NCBI GenBank assembly: GCA_018384175.1
Contig: JAHAZB010000043.1
Coordinates: 1 to 45,705 of the forward strand
Length of the DNA: 45,705 nt
Reading direction: 5' to 3'
Origin: Eubacteriales bacterium
GTDB taxonomy: Bacteria; Bacillota; Clostridia; UBA1381
How positions within the stretch are numbered: the stretch's first letter is position 1; each line of letters starts with the position of its first letter. Under the pieces are notes generated by a model. It searched no databases, was not told where the DNA came from, and saw nothing but the letters and a program-made list of their open reading frames with translations. The position numbers and the translations under genes were made by a program. This document shows, piece after piece, positions 8,733 to 16,642 of the stretch.

Positions 8733-8837
8733 TCAGTTGCAAACACAGCAAAGCACAACAAGGATTAAAAGAATCCAGAGTATTGTTTCGCAATCAAAGC
8801 TTCCGAGACCGCCATGGCAAAGTCCACATTCACTCAT
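8733..8837 (-). CDS. 34-aa cysteine-rich single-pass microprotein
   Basis: The short frame reads MSECGLCHGGLGSFDC, then an aliphatic membrane segment (ILWILLILVVL), and ends in CCVCN. The start codon follows a perfect AAGGAGG with 8-nt spacing, and a terminator lies just after the stop. The composition resembles small Cys-rich hydrophobic proteins of spore-forming Clostridia that annotations often label high-cysteine or spore coat-like. A second protein of the same architecture is encoded at 13353-13493. An AC-N16-CATAATATG motif upstream (8911-8886, minus) resembles a mother-cell sigma-K site. A role in spores is inference. Confidence 0.75.
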   Translation of the reverse strand: MSECGLCHGGLGSFDCETILWILLILVVLCCVCN

Positions 8838-8948
8838 TTCAATGCCCTCCTTATATTGTTCTTAAGGGAAAACCCTTGTAGTAACATATTATGCCGAAAC
8901 TCAAATTTGGTGAAAATGTTACGATTATATTTCTTTTTGCTAATATTG

Positions 8949-8977
8949 TTTACAAAAAATATAAAAGTTGATATAAT
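8949..8977 (+). promoter_or_regulatory. Sigma-A promoter of the MATE gene
   Basis: TTTACA (8949-8954) and a perfect TATAAT (8972-8977) are separated by 17 nt. The start codon is 31 nt further on. Confidence 0.75.
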
Positions 8978-9008
8978 ACGCAAAGACAATTATAAGGCAG
9001 GTTTAAAT

Positions 9009-10379
9009 ATGAACGAACTAAACTCCAGAGCTGAAAAAATCAGCTTTTACAAAACTGTTTTTGCCTTAGTTTTTCCCATGGCGATACAGAATCTTATAAA
9101 CGTAGGTGTTCAGGCAGCAGACGTTATGATGCTCGGCAGAGTTGGCGAGGTTGCAATTTCGGCATCTTCACTTGCAGGACAGATATATTTTGTGCTTACT
9201 CTTGTATTTTTCGGTCTTAATTCAGGTGCTGCAATTCTTACTGCACAATATTGGGGTAAGGGTGATACAAAAACAATAGAGAATATATTAGGTCTGGCTA
9301 TGCGTATAGCAATAGTTGCCGGAGCGGCATTTACCCTTGCAGCACTCCTATTCCCGACATATCTGATGAGGATTTTCTCGCACGAGCCGGATGTTATTGC
9401 CGCCGGTGCAGACTATATGCGGATAGTTGCTCTTGCATACATCCCTGCAGCCATAACATCAATCTACCTCGGTGTTGTCAGGAGTACAGAGCGTGTAATA
9501 ATCTCAACAGTTGTATATTTGGTTTCTCTTGTGGTAAATGTAATCGGCAATGCTATTCTTATATTCGGTCTTTTCGGCGCACCTGCTCTTGGTGTAAAAG
9601 GTTCCGCAATCGCTACTGCAATTGCACGCTATGTCGAATTTATAATAGTGCTGTTTTACGCATTCAAAATGAATAAAACTATACGTCTCAGACTTTCTGC
9701 TCTTATGCGTACTGACAAGCTTCTTACAAAAGACTTTATAAAATACAGTGTACCCGTTACCTTCAATGAAATAATGTGGGGCAGTGGCATTTCTTCCATA
9801 AATGCAATAATAGGTCATATGGGAAAGGCGGCAACCTCGGCAAACTCGGTAGCTCAGGTAGTGCGTCAACTTGCGATGGTTGTTGTTTTCGGGGTAGCAA
9901 ATGCAACCGCCATTATTCTTGGCAAAACAATAGGCGAAGGCAAGCTTGACCACGCAAAAACATATTCTCTACGTCTTATTAAACTAACCTGTATTCTTGG
10001 TGTACTCGGCGGAATACTTATCCTCTCCATCTCGCCTGTTATAAAAAACTTTATGGTTCTCGGTGAAGAAGCTGACAGTTATCTGTCTCTTATGATGTAT
10101 GTTATGAGCTATTTTGTGTTTTTTCAGGGCTTGACAACAGTTCTTATTGTTGGAGTATTCCGTGCCGGCGGCGATACCAATTTTGGACTTATTATGGATA
10201 TAGGTGCTTTGTGGTGTCTAATAATACCGATAGGAGCTATGGCAGCATTCTGGTTGAAGCTTCCGGTTACGATTGTTTATATTATACTCACATCTGATGA
10301 AATCCTTAAAATCGGCTTTGTAGTGTGGCGATATCGTTCTTACAAATGGCTTAATAACGTAACTCGGGATTTTAATTAA
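9009..10379 (+). CDS. MATE-family multidrug/cation antiporter
   Basis: The 456-aa polytopic membrane protein has about twelve hydrophobic segments and the MATE landmarks: FPMAIQNLINVGVQAADVMMLG near the N-terminus, AAILTAQYWGKGD at the first cytoplasmic loop, and the repeated half beginning YSVPVTFNEIMWG. Members expel drugs or metabolites in exchange for Na+ or H+. The ATG at 9009 is chosen because a longer frame from 8814 would run through the promoter; the ribosome site AAGGCAGG is moderate. The gene has its own promoter and terminator. The substrate cannot be predicted. Confidence 0.93.
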   Translation: MNELNSRAEKISFYKTVFALVFPMAIQNLINVGVQAADVMMLGRVGEVAISASSLAGQIYFVLTLVFFGLNSGAAILTAQYWGKGDTKTIENILGLAMRIAIVAGAAFTLAALLFPTYLMRIFSHEPDVIAAGADYMRIVALAYIPAAITSIYLGVVRSTERVIISTVVYLVSLVVNVIGNAILIFGLFGAPALGVKGSAIATAIARYVEFIIVLFYAFKMNKTIRLRLSALMRTDKLLTKDFIKYSVPVTFNEIMWGSGISSINAIIGHMGKAATSANSVAQVVRQLAMVVVFGVANATAIILGKTIGEGKLDHAKTYSLRLIKLTCILGVLGGILILSISPVIKNFMVLGEEADSYLSLMMYVMSYFVFFQGLTTVLIVGVFRAGGDTNFGLIMDIGALWCLIIPIGAMAAFWLKLPVTIVYIILTSDEILKIGFVVWRYRSYKWLNNVTRDFN

Positions 10380-10384
10380 AAACT

Positions 10385-10412
10385 AAACCACGCAATTATG
10401 GCGTGGTTTTTA
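10385..10412 (+). terminator. Terminator of the MATE gene
   Basis: AAACCACGC pairs with GCGTGGTTT, followed by a short T-rich tract. Confidence 0.85.
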
Positions 10413-10462
10413 TTATACAAAAAAGTGGGTAAAAAAACTGTGTTCTTTTACCCGCTGTGATT

Positions 10463-10825
10463 TCAATTATTAAATGACGGCTTTGAAACTTCCTTTTCTG
10501 TTACCGTTTCACCCGACGGTGATGGTTCAGACATACTGAAATACATTCTCGATGCTTCCGTTGTTCCAAAATCTCGGTTTGAGCCGGTATCCTGAACCTT
10601 ATTAAAAGCTTCTCTGAACATCGCGTTATGTGCTTCTTCACGGTTCAGGAGAAAATCTATTGTTTCTTTAACCTTCTTATCATCTATCTGTCGGTAAAGA
10701 TACTCGTATACAACCTTCGCTCTTTGCTCCGATGAAATATTTGACAACAAATCAGCACACAGGTCGCCGGTTACAGTTACATAATCACCCGTCCATGAAT
10801 ATCCCGATGCGTTTATAAAAATATA
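10463..10825 (-). pseudogene. 5'-truncated manganese catalase
   Basis: The open frame extends upstream to a stop at 10826-10828 without a credible start. It encodes about 120 residues matching the C-terminal part of clostridial Mn-catalases: YSWTGDYVTVTGDL, then SSEQRAKVVYEYLY, then NREEAHNAMFREAFNKVQDTGSNRDFG. The latter blocks carry Glu and His ligands of the second metal half-site. The ligands of the N-terminal half are absent, so the dimanganese centre cannot form. Frame usage downstream is intact, with no internal stops, which implies a fairly recent deletion of the first half. The FliB-like gene ends 37 nt upstream of the break. Confidence 0.8.
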
Positions 10826-10862
10826 TTACTATTGTTCCGCTAAGAGAGTATTTTTATTCCAA

Positions 10863-11777
10863 TTACCCCGCACCCATAAGTACATCAATATTCTCCTGCG
10901 AATATTCTACCTCAGACGAGTACATCCTTGCTAAATCAGTAAGCTTCTCAAAGCTGACACCGCCTATACTCAAATAATATTCCGCAAGCGCTCCTATAAG
11001 ATAACAGCTCATAAGTACAAAATTCACCCTCGTTGCATAATCTCCGTCCCAAACAGCATCACCAAGATGCCTGAACACAAAATACACTGCCATCTGTTCA
11101 AAAGGTATTTGGAATTCTTCGTCATCAAAAATTCTACCCTCAAAATTAAAGCTCTGTAACCTGTCAAGCTCATCTGTCCAGCTTTCATCAAGTCTTTCCA
11201 AAGACAAATACAGCTTGCAAAGCTTGTCAATTGAATATTCAAATTCCAATCCATACTCCCTTGCCAGACGTGAAAATCTATTCTTAATACTTTCGTCTCT
11301 ATCCTGCAAAATGCCAAAAATTCTCTGTCTTATCCCAAAAAGCTCCGTTTCTTCATCTGACAAATCTATATCATCAGGAACCTCGATACTGAATTTATTT
11401 TCTTCCGACAAAATTATTCTTGCCGCTTCTTCACAGCAAAGTCCAAGCCCTGTTTCAGCAAATGATGAATAGAAATTGCGAAATCTTGGGTGCAAGGTGC
11501 ATATATCACAAAGTGCATCCTCTCCACACTCACATATTATCTCACAAAGTCCGTTCTCTTTTAGAAACGGACATCTGTCGCCATCACTCAAAATAAAATG
11601 CGGTACATCCCCTTCAATGCTTTCCCTTATCCTCTTACCCAATTGAGTGTCCAGAGAATTATAAAACTGCATTGTGTCTTCATCTATATCTATTTCCCAA
11701 CCAATACAGCAATTATGGGTGCATTTATCTGCCATACACTTAAATTTATGATAGTAATTCGGTGTTACTTCAATCAT
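10863..11777 (-). CDS. FliB-like lysine N-methylase (flagellin lysine-N-methylase family)
   Basis: The 304-aa protein begins with the cysteine-rich signature of the FliB family: CMADKCTHNCCIGWEIDIDE, then CPFLKENGLCEIICECG and LCDICTLHPRF. These residues should bind a metal or iron-sulfur cluster. FliB methylates lysines of flagellin in Salmonella. No flagellar gene occurs in this window, and the family is common in non-motile Clostridia, so the real substrate is uncertain. A deoxyinosine glycosylase gene lies 23 nt upstream on the same strand, so the two may form an operon. Confidence 0.82.
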   Translation of the reverse strand: MIEVTPNYYHKFKCMADKCTHNCCIGWEIDIDEDTMQFYNSLDTQLGKRIRESIEGDVPHFILSDGDRCPFLKENGLCEIICECGEDALCDICTLHPRFRNFYSSFAETGLGLCCEEAARIILSEENKFSIEVPDDIDLSDEETELFGIRQRIFGILQDRDESIKNRFSRLAREYGLEFEYSIDKLCKLYLSLERLDESWTDELDRLQSFNFEGRIFDDEEFQIPFEQMAVYFVFRHLGDAVWDGDYATRVNFVLMSCYLIGALAEYYLSIGGVSFEKLTDLARMYSSEVEYSQENIDVLMGAG

Positions 11778-11800
11778 ACAACTGCCTCTTTATCCTTAAT

Positions 11801-12283
11801 TTACATAGTTTCTAAAATAATCCTCCATGCCTCAGCAAGCCGTTTCTCAGACCACGCCGCATTAGCAGGAGATGTTGACAGCAAGCAAACCGCATCTCTC
11901 CCTATCACTTTCTTGGTATCTTTATTATAGTACTTCTCCGCCGTCTTTCCGTTCACAAAAATCTTTCTTATGTCCGCCGAATTCAGTATACAGGAAATAT
12001 CATTAGCCACAACATTTTTAATTGAGCTGTCCGAGCTTCCGTTTATCTCACACGGTGCAATAACATCCCACAAGGCAATGCCGTGTTCCAGCAACAATCT
12101 TCTTTTTTCCTCAATTGTAGCAGGTGTATCACCTCCAAAAACCGACGAAATAACCTTCCAGAAACGGTTTTGCGGATGTCCGTAGAAAAACATCTGTTCA
12201 TGCGATTTAACCGACGGAAAACTGCCAAGTATCAGTATGTTCGAATTTTCGTCATACAACGGTGGAAATGGGTGTTGAACCAT
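11801..12283 (-). CDS. DNA-deoxyinosine glycosylase (uracil-DNA glycosylase superfamily)
   Basis: The 160-aa protein has the family motif ILGSFPSVKS near residues 18-27, HPQNRFWKV at 36-44 and the late block LLSTSPANAAWS. These match the hypoxanthine/deoxyinosine branch of the uracil-DNA glycosylase superfamily, which excises deaminated adenine from DNA. ATG 12283 is preferred to a GTG at 12307 because a GGAG sequence lies about 10 nt before it. It precedes the FliB-like gene by 23 nt. Confidence 0.9.
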   Translation of the reverse strand: MVQHPFPPLYDENSNILILGSFPSVKSHEQMFFYGHPQNRFWKVISSVFGGDTPATIEEKRRLLLEHGIALWDVIAPCEINGSSDSSIKNVVANDISCILNSADIRKIFVNGKTAEKYYNKDTKKVIGRDAVCLLSTSPANAAWSEKRLAEAWRIILETM

Positions 12284-12423
12284 ATAAGTATTTCTCCATA
12301 TTTTCACTTATGCTTATTATACCATACAAAAGACAAAATCGCAATGCCTAAGCATCGCCGCCTGATTTCCGTATTTGTTCAGCATTCATTATATAATAAA
12401 TCTCTCCCGAATTTGTCTTATTC

Positions 12424-13188
12424 TTATTGCCAGAACAGCTCCTCATTAAATTCAGCATCTTCTTCCGGCATATATTCAGATTCTTCATATTCATGAACAT
12501 AATTAAGTTGCCCAAGTTTATTCAATATGCTCGTAAATTTATTGTTAGCCACTATCACGTGGTCAACAAGTCTCACATTGATAAACGACAATCCGTTTTC
12601 GATTACTCTTGTAGCATTAAGGTCGGCGGCAGACGGTATAAGAAGTCCATTTGGATGATTATGTGCAAGAATTATATTACTGGCATTTGTTTCTAACGCC
12701 TTGCTCATTATTTCTCTGCTGTATATACCTGTACCATTGTTTGTACCCTCTGTTATTTTCTCGGTAGATATAAGAGAAAAGTCTGCATCAAGCATAATTG
12801 CAAAAAGCACCTCATGATTATATCCCAAAAAGAGTCTTTTTATGTAATCGCCTGCATTGTCAGGTGTAATCTTCATATTTTTTATTTCATACTTATCCTG
12901 CATATACATACGAAACATTGCAAGCTGTAATTTTATAAGTGTTGCAGAATGTTCCTTTATTCCGTTCACTTTGATAAGATCTGACAAATCCGCTTCCAAA
13001 ACTCCCGAAAGACTTCCGAATTTCTGCAAAAGCTCGTGAGCAATCGGATTGGTGTTCTTCTGAGGTAACGCATAAAACAAGAGTATTTCAAGCGCTTCAT
13101 GCGGCTCAAAGTTCTCGCTGTCCATATTCAAAAGCTTACGTTTGAGTCTGTTTCTGTGCCCTGCGTGTATATTCTTCTTCTCTGTCAT
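12424..13188 (-). CDS. radC: RadC/JAB-domain protein
   Basis: The 254-aa protein has the usual two parts: an N-terminal helix-hairpin-helix-like region (about 1-100) and a JAB/MPN metalloprotease-like domain with LAHNHPNGLLIPSAAD, matching the HxHPxG...SxxD zinc motif. The C-terminal tail is extended and very acidic (EYEESEYMPEEDAEFNEE). The biochemical role of RadC proteins is unsettled despite the DNA-repair name. It has no close co-directional neighbour. Confidence 0.93.
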   Translation of the reverse strand: MTEKKNIHAGHRNRLKRKLLNMDSENFEPHEALEILLFYALPQKNTNPIAHELLQKFGSLSGVLEADLSDLIKVNGIKEHSATLIKLQLAMFRMYMQDKYEIKNMKITPDNAGDYIKRLFLGYNHEVLFAIMLDADFSLISTEKITEGTNNGTGIYSREIMSKALETNASNIILAHNHPNGLLIPSAADLNATRVIENGLSFINVRLVDHVIVANNKFTSILNKLGQLNYVHEYEESEYMPEEDAEFNEELFWQ

Positions 13189-13269
13189 TATTTATTCCCC
13201 ACGTTCCAAACATATTTTATTATTTACATTATATCGCAAATAACCGCCTGTGTCAAACTTCGCAAATAC

Positions 13270-13329
13270 AAAAAATGAACCGACCCCCAAAAGTTAGACC
13301 AAAAATCTAACGATTGGGAGGTCGGTTCA
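13270..13329. repeat. Palindrome made of two IS3-like ends facing each other; also a terminator
   Basis: TGAACCGACCCCCAAAAGTT begins at 13276, and a nearly matching sequence on the other strand begins at 13329, only a 7-nt spacer lying between the arms. The outer 10 bp (TGAACCGACC/GGTCGGTTCA) and an inner 6 bp (GTTAGA/TCTAAC) pair perfectly. The arm sequence resembles the terminal inverted repeats of IS3/IS150-group elements. On the minus strand the hairpin is followed by TTTTTT, so it can terminate the 13353-13493 gene. Confidence 0.7.
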
Positions 13330-13352
13330 CAAGCAGCTCTTTTAGTTTCTTA

Positions 13353-13493
13353 TCAGCACTCGCAGCAGCCGTTATTGTTGGAGGAATTATTTCCGCAGCC
13401 ACCATCGCAGCAGCAATAAAGGATTACAATGATAATAAGAATCCAAATCCAGTTCTCGTTACCTGTGCCACAGCTATTACCAAACAAATTCAT
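13353..13493 (-). CDS. 46-aa cysteine-rich single-pass microprotein
   Basis: The product starts MNLFGNSCGTGNENW, continues into a membrane segment (IWILIIIVIL) and ends in a Cys/Asn/Gly-rich tail (YCCCDGGCGNNSSNN and GCCEC). An internal ATG at 13493 is chosen because AAAGG precedes it; the longer frame has an unlikely basic leader. The architecture matches the 34-aa protein at 8733-8837 with the Cys cluster moved to the C-terminus. A hairpin GTGCG/CGCAC lies in the leader and an inverted repeat CTATCAG/CTGATAG further upstream. A spore-surface role is plausible but unproven. Confidence 0.7.
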   Translation of the reverse strand: MNLFGNSCGTGNENWIWILIIIVILYCCCDGGCGNNSSNNNGCCEC

Positions 13494-13611
13494 ACTTTTA
13501 CCTTTCCTTTCCGTGCGGCATCGCACATTCCACAAGACTATCAGTTTTTACTGATTTCGTCTGATAGTACACTATACGCACCGGAAGGATATTTTGTGCT
13601 CAATTATTAAA

Positions 13612-13643
13612 ATAAAAAAGGGATGCTTCTTTAACATCCCTCA
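13612..13643 (-). terminator. Terminator of the NlpC/P60 gene
   Basis: On the minus strand GAGGGATG pairs with CATCCC(T), followed by TTTTTT. Confidence 0.85.
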
Positions 13644-13650
13644 AATTATC

Positions 13651-15066
13651 TTAACACACTCGTCTTGCACCAACGTACGTACTGTAACTGCACATATGCG
13701 AAAGTGTTGTATAGCATACCGAATATCCGGCGCTAGGAGAATGAATAACCTTATCATTTCCGGCATAAATACCTACGTGTGTAATGCTTCCGCCCTTAGA
13801 GAAGAATACCAGATCTCCCGCCTGGAGATCACTTCTTGCAACCGCAACACCGTTCTTATACTGGTCTCTTGATGTACGGTTTACATTTATGCCGACCTTC
13901 TTCATTGTGTACTGAACAAAGCCCGAACAGTCGAAGCCCGACGGCGAAGTTCCACCATAAACATATTTAACACCTATGTACTTTTCAGCCTCTGCTATTA
14001 TCTTTGCACCCATAGATGCATTATCAGGCTTAGAAGAAGCTTGCTTTGCTTCTGGCTGTGTTTCTGATGTTTTCTTTTTTGCTTCAGAAGCACGTGCTGT
14101 TGCCTCAGCCTTCTTTGCACTATAATCAGCTAATGCGGCATCGTCCAAAATAGCACTCGTAATTATGTAGGCTATCTCATTATTCGAGGTAAGTATCTTT
14201 GTCCATTTACTTCCCCTGCTGATAACAGTACACTGAATACCATTTTTAACAGTTGTAATAATATCTGCCTTTTCCGACGGAGCATTTCTTACATTAACAT
14301 ATTTTCCATCTGTAACAACTGTTCCCTTTTTCGCAACGCTATTTAATCTGTCTTTTCTGGCTTTATCAACATTGGTTTTATTTACCATATCGCCAGTGGT
14401 AACGTACCGAGCCATAACATAGCCCGAATCATAGTCCCTGCCAAAGATCACTTTATACCAACCGTCGGCAGTTATTTCGGATATATAAACAACCGCACCA
14501 TCACCAAGCTGATCAATAACTATACCCTGCTCGGTCGGTTTGTTTCTCACATTAAGATTTCCACCTGAAACAGAAACCTTTCCCGACAAATACATTGTGG
14601 TTGCAAGCATCTGTGCTCTTACAGCTTCATAGTCAAAGGAAATCAAATCGCACATCACATAACCGTTGGTACCATCTTCCAATGTTACAGCATACCACAA
14701 CCCATCATCTGTATCATCGGTTACCTGCATCGCATCACCCAAAGACAATGAACCCACTATATTCGCTTCCTTAGAAGCCGCACCACGCACATTGACACTA
14801 CCACCTGCGTAGCTTATGTATCCTGTTTTAACCTCAAAAGCTGATTCTGCCGCCACTGCCGCAAGCGGATTATCCTGACTATACTCAGCAAATACAGGAG
14901 TTTCTCCATCACCATCGCCTTCAAGAACTTCAATCTCAGTATCCGCCATATATTGTTCATCAGCCATAGCAGACATAGAACCGCTATACTGAACCGTTGC
15001 CATCGAAACAATAGTAACAACAGCACAAAGCGCCGCTGCTGTATGCTTCCAGTTTATTATCATCAT
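13651..15066 (-). CDS. Secreted NlpC/P60 peptidoglycan endopeptidase with three SH3b domains
   Basis: The 471-aa precursor has a signal peptide (about 1-36), then three bacterial SH3 domains (about 80-145, 160-225, 245-305; each with the NVRxxxS/P motif), an Ala/Lys-rich linker, and a C-terminal NlpC/P60 domain. The catalytic Cys lies in GFDCSGFVQYTM, the His in ITHVGIYAG and a further His in VIHSPS. The SH3b modules should bind the wall while the peptidase cleaves stem-peptide bonds, in cell separation or turnover. GAGGT precedes the start; two adjacent ATGs are possible. A perfect sigma-A promoter lies upstream. Confidence 0.93.
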   Translation of the reverse strand: MMIINWKHTAAALCAVVTIVSMATVQYSGSMSAMADEQYMADTEIEVLEGDGDGETPVFAEYSQDNPLAAVAAESAFEVKTGYISYAGGSVNVRGAASKEANIVGSLSLGDAMQVTDDTDDGLWYAVTLEDGTNGYVMCDLISFDYEAVRAQMLATTMYLSGKVSVSGGNLNVRNKPTEQGIVIDQLGDGAVVYISEITADGWYKVIFGRDYDSGYVMARYVTTGDMVNKTNVDKARKDRLNSVAKKGTVVTDGKYVNVRNAPSEKADIITTVKNGIQCTVISRGSKWTKILTSNNEIAYIITSAILDDAALADYSAKKAEATARASEAKKKTSETQPEAKQASSKPDNASMGAKIIAEAEKYIGVKYVYGGTSPSGFDCSGFVQYTMKKVGINVNRTSRDQYKNGVAVARSDLQAGDLVFFSKGGSITHVGIYAGNDKVIHSPSAGYSVCYTTLSHMCSYSTYVGARRVC

Positions 15067-15119
15067 ATTACCTCACTTAACAAAAAGTATCTTAAACAAA
15101 TCCAATCTATTATGTGTTT

Positions 15120-15148
15120 ATTATACTATACAGAACATAATTTGTCAA
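15120..15148 (-). promoter_or_regulatory. Consensus sigma-A promoter of the NlpC/P60 gene
   Basis: On the minus strand TTGACA (15148-15143) and TATAAT (15125-15120) both match the consensus perfectly and are 17 nt apart. Confidence 0.9.
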
Positions 15149-15244
15149 ACTTTTTTAACATTTTTTTGTTAGTTTCGTAATATTTTTGTAATGTGCAGTC
15201 TATATTTGCTAAAATATTGATACAATGTACTATATTTAGTAGTA

Positions 15245-15275
15245 CAAAAAAATACTGTCCTCCGACAGTATTTTA
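15245..15275 (-). terminator. Terminator of the CrtO-like gene
   Basis: On the minus strand AAATACTGTC pairs with GACAGTATTT, followed by a run of T. Confidence 0.85.
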
Positions 15276-15282
15276 TCTTTTG

Positions 15283-15825
15283 TTAATTATTTTGTAATAA
15301 TTTGCGATGGTGTTCTGAATATGACAGATTGGGTGTTTTGCTCATTCTTTCAAAAAGTCTTTTGAGTCTATATCTGTTATATCTCTGTATCATAGAAAAC
15401 GGAATATTCCCTACCATCATTGTAGTCGCTATGGCAAAATACACCTCAAACCAGTATTCAATATTCTCGCTTAAAAAGCTGAATAAAAGAGAGATATATC
15501 CCACAACGCCTATTACATAATGAATAATCTCTGCACGGCAGGTTACAAATATATATTTCGCAATATACTCTAATGTAATATCTTTAGCAAGATGCCTTTT
15601 CTCGAAATCACTATTATGCTGCGGTAGCTTATCCTTCCATTTCGGGAGCTTTATCTTCCTGTAAAATTGCATCTCACGTTCACTCACGTGATAAAATCTG
15701 CGGTTACTGTCAAAAAGCTTTTTTTGCCATTTTTTAGGAAGTGCCACAATTACACCGGCAGTACCATAGAATACGACTAACCAGAATACAATGTTTATAA
15801 TCGAAATGAAAACTGTCTTTGTCAA
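15283..15825 (-). CDS. CrtO-like integral membrane acyltransferase
   Basis: The 180-aa protein has hydrophobic segments at about 8-30, 102-122 and 126-142. Its conserved blocks, FYRKIKLPKWKDKLP, then RHLAKDITLEYIAKYI with TCRAEIIHY, then NIPFSMIQRYNRYRLKRL, correspond to the glycosyl-4,4'-diaponeurosporenoate acyltransferase family (CrtO of Staphylococcus aureus). CrtO attaches a fatty acid to a glycosylated carotenoid. No carotenoid genes are in the window, so the substrate here may be a different glycolipid. It is followed by its own terminator. Confidence 0.7.
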   Translation of the reverse strand: MTKTVFISIINIVFWLVVFYGTAGVIVALPKKWQKKLFDSNRRFYHVSEREMQFYRKIKLPKWKDKLPQHNSDFEKRHLAKDITLEYIAKYIFVTCRAEIIHYVIGVVGYISLLFSFLSENIEYWFEVYFAIATTMMVGNIPFSMIQRYNRYRLKRLFERMSKTPNLSYSEHHRKLLQNN

Positions 15826-15850
15826 TTATATCATTCCTTCCTGCCTTCAC

Positions 15851-16573
15851 CTAATTATTCATAAGATAATTTACCTCGTGAGTTGTAAGATAACGCCACC
15901 TGCCAAGAGGCAGATTTCCAAGCTCAACAGTGCCAATAGAAATGCGCCTTAGCCCCTTTACCTTGACACCTACCGCCTCAAACATCTTTCTCACCTGTCT
16001 GTTTCTTCCCTCATGAATTGTTATTTTCACAAGAGTCGCCGTGTTATCAGCATCAAGAATTTCAACTTCTGCCGGCGAGGTTTTATAATCGTCTATTTTC
16101 ACACCACGCCTTAGTGCATTTATTCCCGAAACTGTCAATCCACTGCCAACAGTTGCAAGATATGTCTTGGACATTTCAAACTTCGGATGTGTTACACGAT
16201 AGGTAAAATCTCCGTCATTTGTAAGTAAAAGCAGACCTTCCGTTTCATAGTCAAGTCTGCCGACCGGAAAAATTCTTGTTCTGATTTCCTCGGAGAGCAA
16301 GTCAATAACCGTAGGTCTGTCAAACTGGTCAGAAACCGTTGAAACATATCCGACAGGTTTATTAAGCATTATATAATACTTTTTACTAATCATTTCCAGT
16401 TCTTCACCATCAACAGCAATGCGGTCTGCACCAATTTCAACTTTTATTCCCTGTTCAACAGCCTTTTCACCATTAACGGTAACTCTGCCATCGGCTATTA
16501 GTTCTTCAGCCTTGCGCCTTGATGCCTTGCCGCACATAGCAATGTATTTTTGAAGTCTGACTATTTCGCCCAT
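15851..16573 (-). CDS. rRNA pseudouridine synthase, RsuA/RluB family
   Basis: The 240-aa enzyme has an N-terminal S4 RNA-binding domain (LQKYIAMCGKASRRKAEELI) and a catalytic domain with the active-site Asp in VGRLDYETEGLLLLTNDG. It should isomerise a uridine in rRNA, most likely 23S U2605 as in RluB. The ATG at 16573 follows AAAGGAGGG; a frame extended to 16618 would overlap the upstream terminator. The CrtO-like gene starts 25 nt after it on the same strand. Confidence 0.92.
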   Translation of the reverse strand: MGEIVRLQKYIAMCGKASRRKAEELIADGRVTVNGEKAVEQGIKVEIGADRIAVDGEELEMISKKYYIMLNKPVGYVSTVSDQFDRPTVIDLLSEEIRTRIFPVGRLDYETEGLLLLTNDGDFTYRVTHPKFEMSKTYLATVGSGLTVSGINALRRGVKIDDYKTSPAEVEILDADNTATLVKITIHEGRNRQVRKMFEAVGVKVKGLRRISIGTVELGNLPLGRWRYLTTHEVNYLMNN

Positions 16574-16598
16574 ATTTGCCCTCCTTTGATATAAAGTA

Positions 16599-16630
16599 CA
16601 AAAAGCGCCCTCTACCAAAGCAGAGAGCGC
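16599..16630 (-). terminator. Terminator of secD-secF
   Basis: On the minus strand GCGCTCTCT pairs with (A)GAGGGCGC with one wobble, followed by TTTTT. It lies between secF and the pseudouridine synthase gene. Confidence 0.85.
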
Positions 16631-16642
16631 ATATTAAATCAA

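Noticed and set aside
9504-9953. A 149-codon minus-strand frame
   Set aside because: It lies inside the MATE gene, which has clear family motifs and promoter signals.
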